A DNA stretch of 22,393 nt, taken from Paraglomus occultum (lineage: Eukaryota; Glomeromycota; Glomeromycetes; Paraglomerales; Paraglomeraceae). The stretch is from contig CAJVPJ010000538.1 of assembly GCA_910592205.1 (NCBI GenBank), positions 1-22,393 of the forward strand. The letters are read 5' to 3'. Below are positions 10,892 to 21,408 of this stretch, one piece after another (position 1 is the first letter of the stretch; each line of letters begins with the position of its first letter). The notes under the pieces were generated by a model. That model had not been told where the DNA came from. It made no database searches and saw only the letters and a program-made list of their open reading frames with translations. The position numbers and the translations under genes are program-made.

Positions 10892-13800
10892 CTATTGCTC
10901 CAGTTTTTTTGCCAGCTCATCAACACTGATGATAGGCATACCACAAGTGAAATTTTCACAGATGTGTATTGCGGGCGCGGGTTCGTTCTCTTTTTCGGGG
11001 TCGGATCCAGCGGCAGATTGGAGAATGCTACTTACTACGTCATTACGCGTAGACAAAAGTTTGGATTCGGGTGTGGCATGCATCATTACGCGATTGGGAA
11101 TAAAGTGGGATTTAACCTTTTGATCAAATTGTTGGATTAATGCATCCCGCAAAGGACCGACAAGGACTATCTATGATTCACATTGAAGGTAACGATAAGT
11201 TTTGAAGTGTCCAAAGATATATAGCATAGTTAATGTGATATCACCAGACTCACTTGTTTCGTTCCTTCCAAATTCATCATTAATGCAGACACCATTGTTG
11301 GAATGGAGTAAGGATATTTCTCTAGTAACTTGATGAATGACTTCAAGGTACTTTCCGCCCTCTCATTGTAGTCTGAGTCCATCACCAGACCGGCCAATCT
11401 GATTAGGTTGGATACGGTAACCGAATTTCTAAAGTAGATGTCGTAAGGCGTGTGAATATGTATACATGTGATTGATTTAAACCCGAAGCGATCGATCAAC
11501 TGGCTTACGGTGATGGTTCTGCCCCATCGTGTTCTGCGATATAGCCACGAGTCTTGTTAGAAAGAATATCCATGGATTTGCAATATCGACAACATGCTAG
11601 ACTCTCTTTCCGAACAAAGATGGATTGGACGTTTGCCACTAACCATTTTTCATCCTCAACAGAACGTTCTTTTCTCCCGAAGGAACATTGAAATATCCAC
11701 CCTTCCCTTCGTTGTCATAGAACAATTCATCCTGTTTATCTTGCAGCTCAACCGCCCAGGAAAGATATTCCTCATTGAAGGTAGACTCATATAGATCCAA
11801 CAACCCTGAACGAATTGCAGATTAGTCTGCAGTATCAATGCTGCAAGCTCAGTATAATTAACGCAGATCAACATACCTTGAATCAAGAAACTGACAGCCA
11901 TCCAATAAACCGATTTGTGTATACAAAAAAGACAAGATATCTATTCATAAGCTTCATAACCTTTTCAATCAATTTACGCATACTTACCTATAATCATCCA
12001 CAAATCCGTTAACACTACCCGGGCCTTCCCGATAGCTTCTCAACAAGACTTTCCGCTCTGTATGGTACATATTTTTCCGCAAGAAAGTTACAGCTGACTC
12101 GGCGAGATCAAGATATCTTTTATCTCCAATCGCGTCATATGCTCTTGATAATCCTGAAATCATCAAGCCTAAATTCGAAAAACAACGTGAAAGCTTAAAT
12201 GAGTTGGCATTAGAATTTTAAAACAAGTATTTAGCCGAAAACAAACGGTCAATTTATTACCGTTCCAGGCAGTCAGTACTTTGTCATCTCGATGTGGTTT
12301 AGACCTATTCTCTACTCGGTATTTGAATAGTCTCTCTTTGGATGTAGATAGTATTTGGTTGACTTCATCAGGTGTCAGGTTAAATTTCTCGGCTGCTTCT
12401 TCAACCGTATGTTTCTCGATTAATACATTCTTTTAATGCAAAACTGTTGTCAGTTTACGGTAATATATCACAAAGGCTGAATAGGATGTTGTGCTTTTAC
12501 CATTATTACCTTGTCGGTCAGTTCACCTTGAATATCGCTAGCTGGATCTACATTGCCCGAAGGCTTCACGCCAAAATAATAACAAAACAATTGGGCATGA
12601 TCTCGGCCAAGAATATTATAAATTTCTGATTCTTCCCATACTGCGAATGCACCCTCTGACGTTGATCACATCAAAAATCAGTATTGCAGGTCGGCTCCTC
12701 ATTGGTTATGCACCGCAATGGTATAATGTATGTTACCCAGTTTATGTGGAGCCCCATCATATGGATATGAATCAGCATCTTCCGCCGAATAGAATCCACC
12801 ATTCTCAGCATCTCGTAAATCTCGTTCCACGTACTTGACGATATCTCTGGCGATCTGGTGAAAATTATTATATGTATTTAAATTTCTAAACACGTTGGGC
12901 ATTTGATGGCGCGTTGTCTGACGCTAACTTACGTCAGCAAAATAATCTTCTTTGGTGATTAAGTAAACGTCGCTGTAAGTCGCAAGCAGTTGAGCTTGGT
13001 CATAAAGCTGATAATGGGATTAAGATACAAATAAGTGAGTCGTAATTTGGGGTAATACTGAACACGGATATTTTTTTTTACCATCTTTTCAAAATGCGGA
13101 ACGTGCCAGTATCTGTCTGTCGAATATCTGCATATGATATATTGTCGTAATCATCCGGATTATAATTGTATTTCACCATGAAAAAAAAAAAAGAGGCTGA
13201 AAGAGCACCTGTGAAATCCATTTCCGACATGATCTAAATCGATTGAACGTCAAACAGTAATTATAACAAATAAATAATATCCATTTTTCGCAACGCTTAC
13301 CGTGTATCCCACCTCGCGCAATTTTCTAAAGTATTATGAAAGTTAATCATACATTGAGTAACTCATAGAATTAAATCATATACCTCATCTTTATTGGCAC
13401 ATGCATTCCTTTCAATTGTGTAAATCACCTTTAAAGTAAACTTGACCATATCAATGGCTTTGTCGGCATCTTCTTTTCTTGCCTGCACAGTCGACTTCAA
13501 TTTATCCACGAATTCAGATTTTTCTATGCATCCTTTAAAATCGACTCCTAACTGTTCGCCACGATTACGTATCTCTGATACAGTCATGCTGTCGTATGAT
13601 ATTTGTACATGTGATAGACTCTGTTGCATGTAGTATGCATAACGTAGGAGGAAATGAAATTGTACTGGAGTCGGAAACTTTGGTGCACCTGGATTTGGGG
13701 ATAAGCATTATATGAAGCCACTTATTAACACATACATCCGTTATCAATAGCAACTGAATCACTAATTCACGCATTTGGCGTTAATCCAGTGTTTGCTAAT

Positions 13801-15674
13801 TCTTTAGACGTTTACCGCCGAATCCTCCCTCAACCGCGTCAAACGTTCGTGCAAAGTGTTTATAACACTTGTGGGCTGCCTGTATAGTTAAATGACTTGT
13901 ACTTCCACCTTCAACCATAGACTGTCAAAAAAAGAAGTTGTTGATTGATTAAAGAATTTTAACCATCATAATCAGAACCATAATTCGTGTAAACATGTTA
14001 CTAACTATAGAGTCGCGTAGTTGTGAGATGACACTCTCCCCTGAACGCCTCAATGCGTCCGGTTGTTCTCGCCACCTACAATAAAAATAACGATAAGAAC
14101 AGTTACCATCGAGTCAACTACGCCAAGCGAACTCGATAAATGCCAAAACCACCATCCTTACAGTTGTGCTATACGACGCAGTAGACTGTGAAATCCTGGT
14201 CTATTGCGAATATGATGTAAGTTGATATTATCTTGATAACACGCTGCGACATCAACAGTTCAATGTTAGGCTCACCTGCCGCCTTTGTCTTCTGGCGGAA
14301 AATATGTTCCTCCAAAAATAGCTATAATTGATAGGAGAAGGTTGTGAACAAATAAATCGCGCGCCCCGTCCATTACGCGATTTGAACGCATAATTACTTA
14401 CGGTACAGTTCGGGCTAATTAGGACAAACGAAGAACAATCAGCCTCATGCAGGACTATATCATAGATTCGACAAGAGCGCCTTTCCCTTACTTACTGTGA
14501 GAAAGACGGACATGGGCCATCCTCCACTACCCGCTGTTGCTTGCACGAATGTCTGTAAGCGAAAATGAGTTAGCAATGACCAAACATGTAATTATGGAAT
14601 TGGGCGAGGAATAATAATAATCACCATATAAATTTGGTCGACATCAGGATTAACTTCTCTAATAATAATATTTCCAATGAAGATGTAGACATTATCTACA
14701 CCTAAATAGCAATTGGCTATATATGACTCTTACCTATCAACTAAAAATTTCAAACCAGTTTCAGTTCAGATTCGATGGGATTGTCAATCAGGTCTGCTTC
14801 TTACCTTTGATGTTTACAAAGTACTCGTTCATCGTCTTGGCTATTTCTTCATTTTCAAACGACTCGTGTGCCTCCATAAATACAAAAAAAAATTCGGTAA
14901 ACATACGATATAACTTCTTGTTTGCAATCTCAAATAGTTCTTACCATTACATGACACCAACTTTGTAAAGGATTTGAAACGTTTCAAAGATTATTAACAG
15001 CCGATTCACGCACGCAAATAGAGAAAGGAATCAACAATGTAATACTCATTACTGGCATGTGCTATATCCAACACTTAGGAATATAGGCATATTATCTCTC
15101 TTGGCTTTCTCGAATGCCTCCTCTCCCCACGGATACCAATCGACTAATGAGTAAATGTTTAGCGATAAGTTAAATGTAAAAGCAACTCGCCCAGATACCC
15201 AAATTTACTTACCAGGGTTATCTGCATGTTGCTATTCGATATGCAAAAATGTAAATCAAACAAAATATAAGCAATGCTTTTCTTTTTCTTTCTTTTCGGT
15301 ATCGAACCAAACTCTCGTAAATGAGATTGGGACGTTCAAGTCTGTCTTATCTCACCCACAAGATCATTTACAGATCATGACTATCCGCGAATTCCAACAC
15401 CCACCAATAGATAAGGACTTTTCTCATCCTTTAATCGGTTCGAATACTTTCTACTTCCATCAGCAGCCATTGTCATAGAAACCAAATTCCTTGCGTTTCC
15501 TAAGATCAAATGATTGTTGGCCCCAAAGTTCCAATATTTTGGAGATCTCGCAAGTCTAGACCAAGATGATTGTGTACAATGAGTAATCACTGGTCTGAAA
15601 ATAAAGTTGGTGAAATACTTGTTGCTCAGTCTCGATCCAATGTTTAACCCTACAAAAACAGAAGGGTGGGTCAT
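10892..15674 (-). CDS. SPATA20: SPATA20-type DUF255 thioredoxin-fold protein, 27 exons, 844 aa
   Basis: Exons: 15674-15405, 15231-15213, 15143-15053, 14960-14945, 14871-14805, 14740-14734, 14658-14625, 14552-14496, 14414-14402, 14321-14276, 14200-14162, 14075-14006, 13921-13816, 13688-13429, 13325-13301, 13233-13209, 13127-13082, 13007-12933, 12854-12737, 12655-12510, 12429-12261, 12168-11988, 11890-11877, 11805-11644, 11533-11509, 11428-11254, 11170-10892. The thioredoxin-like part carries the CHWC motif (126-129), [14 protein letters not shown] and [10 protein letters not shown]. The (alpha/alpha)6-like part carries [11 protein letters not shown] and WHVPHFEKM (374-397), FYSAEDADS (443-451), [10 protein letters not shown] and a C-terminal [10 protein letters not shown]. 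The family is conserved from bacteria to man; its biochemical role is poorly defined, with redox or sugar-related activity suggested. The first 70 residues from the 15674 ATG lack acidic residues and are rich in R/K/S, like a mitochondrial presequence; ATG 15476 is the alternative start. Odd features are the microexons and a segment at about 303-349 not found in the family. Confidence 0.93.
11877..11890 (-). other. 14-nt microexon of the SPATA20-like gene
   Basis: Acceptor TGTCAG, donor GTATGT. It encodes FLIQ with split codons at both ends and restores DDYSFLIQGLLDLYE. Confidence 0.85.
13485..13626 (-). other. SAP/MANF-C-like segment inserted in DUF255
   Basis: Within exon 13688-13429, between the conserved [10 protein letters not shown] and [13 protein letters not shown], about 45 residues (303-349) have no counterpart that I know in SPATA20/DUF255 proteins. 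They contain [19 protein letters not shown] and [11 protein letters not shown], a pattern (GC.EKS...) like the C-terminal SAP-like domain of MANF/CDNF. The exon is continuous and in frame across it. Confidence 0.55.
14402..14414 (-). other. 13-nt microexon of the SPATA20-like gene
   Basis: CCCGAACTGTACC between acceptor AATTAG and donor GTAAGT. It encodes PELY plus the first base of a proline codon, completing [16 protein letters not shown]. Confidence 0.85.
14734..14740 (-). other. 7-nt microexon of the SPATA20-like gene
   Basis: TTGATAG sits between acceptor TTTTTAG and donor GTAAGA. It takes the phase-1 G from exon 14871-14805 and passes AG to exon 14658-14625, giving the conserved VDRE of this family. 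Without it the flanking exons do not share a reading phase. Confidence 0.85.
14945..14960 (-). other. 16-nt microexon carrying half of the CHWC motif
   Basis: Acceptor ACAAAG, donor GTAAGA. It encodes WCHVM after completing a split histidine codon, so the second cysteine of the CxxC motif lies on this exon and the first on the preceding one. Confidence 0.85.
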
Positions 15675-16728
15675 CAGATAGATTGAATCAGTTGTTGGAA
15701 ATAGTCATTTATAAGCATAAGAAATTGGGGCATAAACATAACGTCACCATAAGAATTTCAGGGGGCGTTAACGTTTTTTGTTGAACATTGATTTACCGAG
15801 ATGATCATATGCGTGTCATCATAATCACTAATCATTTAGCAATTTAATCAACTAACGATCGAGCGTTTCCTTTTCTATATTTTGCAATAATTGTATGTCA
15901 TCAGCGTTCAATGCAAGCAAACTGATCCATTTTAATTTGATTATGTTAGCTAAATGTAAACACGGCTGATGTGGCTGGAACATCGAAGAATGTGAATGTC
16001 ATGCCGATCACTTTTGCCCAGGAATACTAATACATTATTATTATCGTTGTTTCAAACTAAATGGGGCAAAATAGAATTTTACTGCTTAGTTTGACAAGAT
16101 TTTAGATGAAACACGCGTAAATCGTGTACACCAAGTACAAAATATTCTATACTAATACACGTGTGTTACGTTGATAATTCATAATCCTTTCATATTCAGA
16201 AAAATTGTAAGCTTTATATTTAATAATAGCTTATACACAAAATTGATATAATTATAATTACAGTTTTAAATTAATTTATGCCCGAAATGTAACCAGCATT
16301 CAACTTATTATTATTGATTTATTGCCTAAAATTACAATATGCTTAATATAGGATTATCTCTATAAATAAATATATTGATATGAAACTAATTTACATCAAG
16401 TACTAAAGAATTACAACACTTAAACCCCATTCCAAAAAAAGAACAAGGAGAAAAAATTGCTCTATTATGTACTAGTACCATAACCCTCCACAGACAGTGC
16501 ATACAAAGTTAAATAAAGAAGTTAGGAAAAAACTTCTGAAGAATACTAAATATAAAGATACTATAATAATAACTATGGTGCATAAAAGGATGGGGGATAT
16601 AGATACAGCTAGACAAATTTATGATATTTTCAGTAAAATTGGTGAAGATATAATTAAGCAGATCAAATTTTTTACTGCATCCAGTTTTTCAGATTTTACC
16701 CAGAGATGAGGTTATTTACTAATACTAA
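15675..16728. other. AT-rich intergenic region
   Basis: Upstream flank of the SPATA20-like gene and left flank of the Tc1/mariner relic. The only notable content is an open frame at about 16497-16709 (+) with no ATG at its start and the phrase GDIDTARQIYD, weakly like a pentatricopeptide hairpin. I could not confirm a gene. Confidence 0.4.
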
Positions 16729-16730
16729 TA

Positions 16731-16740
16731 CAGTGTGTAA
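16731..16740 (+). repeat. left terminal inverted repeat of the Tc1/mariner relic
   Basis: CAGTGTGTAA preceded by TA. It is the perfect reverse complement of 17610-17619. Confidence 0.85.
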
Positions 16741-17609
16741 TGGCAATTAATATTAATATTAAGTAATAAACATGCTTTATATATCTTATAATGAGGTTAT
16801 ATTGATACAGTATTCTTTCACCATTATTTTTTATAATAATAACCAGTTCACATCTTCATTAATTATCTCATTGAGCACACTAAATTAATTGTCACACAAT
16901 CAGGGATTACATTCCATTCTTATTCTTCAGCCATAAACTGTATTAATGGTAATATTAATTCACTACAATTTTTGGCATTCTTTTTTCTACATTTGTTTTG
17001 ACTAAAGGTCATAAATTTCTATGGAATTTAAGTCTGGACTATTTTGGAACATTGTCCCCTGAGCAAGACAGCTTGTGTGCTTAGGATCATTGTCCTGCTG
17101 AAACTGCCAGTTCTTTATATTTCCAGTATTGTACAGATATCCAGAAGCTGATTCTCCAGTATTATAATATAGACTGACTGATAGTCTTTGCAATCACAGG
17201 TAATATTTTCTTTGGTTGACTGCTCCCTTTCTTATGATTAAGCTTGCCATTATTTTTGTCTAACTTTTTGAGATTATTATAAATTGTTTGCATGGGAATC
17301 TTTGTGGCTATGTGAATTCCCTTAGTATTAGCTGAGCATACCTTGATGTTCCAACAATGTGTAATGGTCTCCACATTTTGTATTCATAATTCAAACTTAA
17401 ACTTGATTTAGTCATTTGCGATTGAATTTGACAGACAAAAGTTAAGATGGTTAAAAAAAGACAAACTAAAATTTTTTTAACTGCTTGAAAACAAATTAAA
17501 ATGTTAGTGTTCAATAAAAAAAACGCGAAACAAAAATAATCCTATATTGTAATTGGGTAAGGTATACTAATACGCGTTCAAAGTGTTTTTACTTTTTTGC
17601 CATTTTTTG

Positions 17610-17619
17610 TTACACACTG
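17610..17619 (-). repeat. right terminal inverted repeat of the Tc1/mariner relic
   Basis: TTACACACTG followed by TA. This is the 5' end relative to the transposase reading direction. Confidence 0.85.
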
Positions 17620-17621
17620 TA

Positions 17622-18170
17622 CACTATAAAAAGTTTCCCTTTTGTAAGTCTCATGAATAATAAAGTGAGTATGTCAACATCTGCTAATGATTTCGCGTGA
17701 TACTGTTCCGGCACTGACTGTTACTATTACTATATTATTATTATGACTCAAGCCCTTGGAAAAATTATATTGTTCAGAGGCAAAAGCCTCCTCGCTCCGC
17801 GAGACGTATTTCTTAGATTCACTGCCTCCAGAGTACCAAATATAATGTACTTATGACGCCTTAGCCGAGGCTAGAACTTTGAATATCATATAGACTAATT
17901 TATGCAATATAATATAATTATAACTTGAGTATCGCGCGTAACATACTTTGTAACCAATAAACGCATGCGGTAATTAGTCGAATTGGTTTAACACCTCTGC
18001 TCATAAGACAGAACAATCAAGTCGTCGTCACACAGACGAAGGGGAGCTTCTTCTCTTCATTACAGCATCGGGCATCGTCAATATCGAGTGAATTTTGAAT
18101 TAGTCATGTGCTTGCTGCGCCTGTGAACGCGCGATTGCATACGGCAACGTGATATGCAAAGAAGCACGCA
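17622..18170. other. upstream region of the NTPase-nuclease gene, with short hairpins
   Basis: AT-rich sequence that should contain the promoter of the gene starting at 18171. A GC-rich island at 17777-17873 has two abutting perfect hairpins, GAGGC-AAAA-GCCTC (17777-17790) and CTCGC-TCC-GCGAG (17791-17803), and a third short palindrome TAGCC-GA-GGCTA (17862-17873). I recognise no RNA family. Confidence 0.45.
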
Positions 18171-21100
18171 ATGGACGCGGATTACTCACTGGGACTCATT
18201 GCTTTTACTATGAAATATACTCGAGACTTTCAAGAAGCAACTGAAAAGGAGATCGGGAATGCATACGAAGCGTATAAAGTCTTCTACGCTAAACACCATC
18301 AGGACCACCCTGGAACAACGACGGACTGTTATGCCGAATACCTTCAAACCCTCGGCAAGCAAGGTAAGCAAACACGTTTATTGGGAGGAGAAGAGTTTGA
18401 ATACTGTTACTGGTTTTGTGCTATATTGCAAGAGGGAGAGAGGCAGTTGGGCGTTATTAGTTGGCCGTACGGCGGGCAGAGCTGCGTCGTAGAGACATTA
18501 CGGGGTTCGTAGCAGTCTTGGAGGCGGTACCGCAGAGAGTAGTTGGAATGCATTACGACATACGTTGGGAGGAGTGTAGAATAGAGCTTAGTAAATGACA
18601 GAGGAGCTAGGTTATATGGAGAGAATATTTCGAGTGCATTACGACATGCGTTGGGGTTGGGACATAGAGCAGAGTCGTAGCAAAGGTTAGGTTATACGTA
18701 AACTCGTTTGAAAGGGCGGAGGAGACAAGGGACGTTATGGGTTAAATTGAGAAACAGAGGAAGAATAGTTCGAATGCATTACAACACGCGCATTTGGAGG
18801 AGCATAGAATAGAGTATAGTAAATGGCATTACAACACACGAGGGGACAGAGTAATGTGTACATAGGGTAGAGTAGACGTAGTAAACACATAGAAGAGAGT
18901 ATATATCCCAACTTACGTGATTTCTTTAGATGCTGGACATCATTCAAAAAAAGCCCGTATCGATATGATTAGCAAGGATGATTTACTCCGGGCGCTCAAG
19001 GCGTTCAAAGATACGGAGGATTGCCAACATAATTCTTTCCGAGAGGAGGAAGAACTGAGAGATGAAAACTTGATTGCCGCTCGGGTGTGTTCATCTGTCC
19101 GTTTATATGAATGTGTAGTCCACTAATCTATTCTTGATCCACTGCTGCTCTATTCATTTCTTTCTGTACATATACATAGGAACCTCTTGCAGTTATTGGT
19201 AATCAGCTGCCCTTCACAGGCCGGGAGGATGAACTTGAAGAGCTCCGTAAATGTATCGATAAGAACATTGAGTTATGGAGAATGCGCAATGTGAATCTAA
19301 CAAATTTTAGCATAAGGACAGAAGAGCAATTTAAGCATTCATACAGACACCCAGTAGTAGCAGGAGGTCCTGGACGGGGCAAGACAGCTCTGATGACGCG
19401 CGGCTTGATGTTAGTACGCAGTCGATTGCAGGAGCCGCACATTTGGACAAACCGTGCGTTCGCCTGGGACCTCCAGAGTAGCCAGCTGCAGGCGCAAGAG
19501 CTTGAACTACTGGGGGACGCTACGTTAGCGAACGTCTCAGGTGGTCAGAGTGTTTTAGCGTCAAGAATTTTGCACCAAGCAGTCAACGGCAATCGACCAT
19601 ATGCTGATTTCCTCGCTGAGTTTGTTATTCACCTCAAGACTCATGGGATTCTCCTATCTGATGTCACTCTTGATGCTGTGCTCGACCATGTGGTTCAGCC
19701 AGCAATGACATCATCTTTTTCTTCCTTGCGGTTGACTACATCAACAGAATTGAAACCATTAATTGTACTGTTTCATATCAGCGAAACGAATGTACTGTTA
19801 CCAGAGCAAGGGCCTTACACGAGAATAGAATCGTTAATGAAAGCTGTATACGAGTTTAATAGTTCTGGCCGTCGTTGCATGATAGTCTTAACATTTGATG
19901 GCACGCATCGTGCAGAGCTATTGAACGCATTTGAGGTAAGTGGTATACGGTGTGAGATGATCACACTGCGCCGAACAAAAGCCGAGACATATGCGCAGAT
20001 TTTGCAAGCACTTGTTAAGAAGGCAGTTGCATCAAACTTGATACGGGATAAAGATCTTCAGACATTTTCGCCACCAGAGCAGCTCAAGATCGCATTTGCA
20101 GCCTGCGGAGACAACATACGATTGTTCTCGCTCTTGATATACGAGATTGGTCGCTATGACACCACTATACGCAAACTGAATTGGATAAAGTTCTTTGAAA
20201 ACCTATGTAAGCGCAGCAGTGACATTAGCATTGTCGCCAAATGGATGAATGGGGTAGGTGATCTGGTCAGAAAACATTACAAAAAATACACTGAAGCTCT
20301 CTTCAACCTTGATTCCCGTCAGATGCTACGTGTTATAGCTCCTGCACTCCTGGGTAGCGAGTTCGACGATACTCCTAAGACTTTAGTGCTCGGCTCAATA
20401 TACACTTGGGAGATGCTTGAAAAATATGGAGCAATCAGCTTATACGGCCCACGTCGATCCCGTGTTGAGATGCCATACATGCTGCTGCAAGTCTACCTTG
20501 ATGAGTTTGTCCAAACCAACGATTCGATTATAAAGTTCATCCACTCTCTGAACGAGCTCACCGGCGAGTCACACTTCCGCCAAAATGAAAAGTGCGACAT
20601 TGCAGTCATTGTACTTCAGCTCTTCCAGTGGCATTTCAATAAACCGAACTATACCCGCCTTCGTCTTAAAGACTTGTTTCCGACACTTGAAGGCATAGCA
20701 GCTTACACCTATGTAAATTTACCTGATGCAATACAAAACGTTAGTCACCTTGATCATTGGCCAAAGATATTGGCCCGCCATTTTGATCCACAGAAAGATC
20801 TCGAGGAAGGTGCATACGTAGGCGCAGGCAATGATGAATTTGCTGATTCGTGGGTTGTGTTCAGACGTGAGGACAAGAAGGGAGTCGTTGTTCTTGCCAT
20901 TGAGAGTAAACGCCGTGCGACTACGGAGAGGCTTACTGCCGAATACTTTAATGCGCATAAGGAAAAGGTACATGGCTTTGACCCCCATATGTTCTGTGTA
21001 AGTACTTTACTACATTACAATTTGTTTTGTGAATTAGGTTAAGAAGAAACTGCCGAAAGGAACATTGTATGTGTTTGTAATGGTGGCGGATATGCGTGGT

Positions 21101-21223
21101 GAAAATGTCACTGCAGACAATGATGAAATGATCATCTGTAAAGAGAATATGGAAGAATTGTATGGAAATTGGCTTGCCCAATGCCGTCATTTCAGTCTTG
21201 TATTTGACAAGCGTACTAAGTGA
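18171..21223 (+). CDS. Crinkler/RHS-type P-loop NTPase with PD-(D/E)XK-like nuclease domain, 4 exons
   Basis: Exons 18171-18363, 18930-19084, 19180-20997 and 21038-21223 (donors GTAAGC, GTGTGT, GTAAGT; acceptors TTTAG, CATAG, ATTAG) give 783 aa. Residues 1-116 are a charged, helical N-terminus I do not recognise, without a LFLAK-type motif. A STAND/AAA-like entry, FTGREDELEEL, lies at about 129-139. Walker A is GGPGRGKT (178-185). The Walker B-like strand is LIVLFHISE (310-318), with Ser317 where Asp is expected. The C-terminus has an alpha/beta core with D672 (ADSW), then E691-S-K693 (VLAIESKRR), the D...ExK pattern of PD-(D/E)XK nucleases. The NTPase plus nuclease arrangement is that described for Crinkler-RHS-type effectors and retrotransposon-hotspot proteins, which are thought to act on DNA in nuclei. 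No signal peptide is visible. Frames are open throughout, so the gene looks intact, apart from the doubtful Walker B residue. It is flanked by two transposon relics. Confidence 0.82.
18546..18850 (+). repeat. degenerate tandem repeats in intron 1
   Basis: The word gcattac(g/a)aca(t/c)(a/g)cg recurs at about 18550, 18636, 18776 and 18827. The first three copies are followed by related text (ggaggag..tagaatagag..tagtaaatg). Copies are spaced 87, 140 and 51 bases apart and are well diverged. Confidence 0.65.
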
Positions 21224-21408
21224 CTTTGAATCCAATAAAGATTTTGCATTAATATCAGAAGTAATTATTGTGTCATCATATATCATTATCTGCTTGTCTC
21301 AGTATTTTGTCGCAGTACTAGTGTCAAATGGTTATGCCAAACTGATTTGTATGAGATCTGGTTGGTAAATACTGGCGTAAATTTGTACATAAAACGATAA
21401 AATTTATA

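Larger units (their letters stand above)
16729..17621 (-). mobile_element. internally deleted Tc1/mariner element
   Basis: Terminal inverted repeats CAGTGTGTAA (16731-16740) and TTACACACTG (17610-17619) are perfect over 10 bp and flanked on both sides by TA (16729-16730, 17620-17621), the Tc1/mariner target site. A further TGGCAA word lies inside each end at slightly different spacing. Minus-strand fragments in several frames match a transposase. About 17360-17165 is the HTH region (IHIATKIPMQTIYNNLKKL, then KGSSQPKK). About 17120-17005 is the second and third catalytic region (WQFQQDNDPKHTS, SPDLNSIE). About 16990-16790 is the C-terminal part (KNCSELI, NLVCSM). The middle with the first catalytic Asp is missing, and frameshifts and stops interrupt the rest. 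The total of about 0.9 kb is well below the usual 1.3 kb. Confidence 0.88.

Noticed and set aside
10895-11140. Plus-strand frames opposite the last exon of the SPATA20-like gene
   Set aside because: Antisense shadows of conserved coding sequence.
13363-13629. The SAP-like frame as a separate gene
   Set aside because: The same frame continues upstream into [10 protein letters not shown] and downstream into [11 protein letters not shown] of the DUF255 protein, so it belongs to that gene.
16497-16709. Frame with GDIDTARQIYD, resembling a pentatricopeptide hairpin
   Set aside because: It opens at GTG, shows only one partial repeat-like stretch, and lies in AT-rich sequence beside a transposon relic. 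The match is too weak to call a gene.
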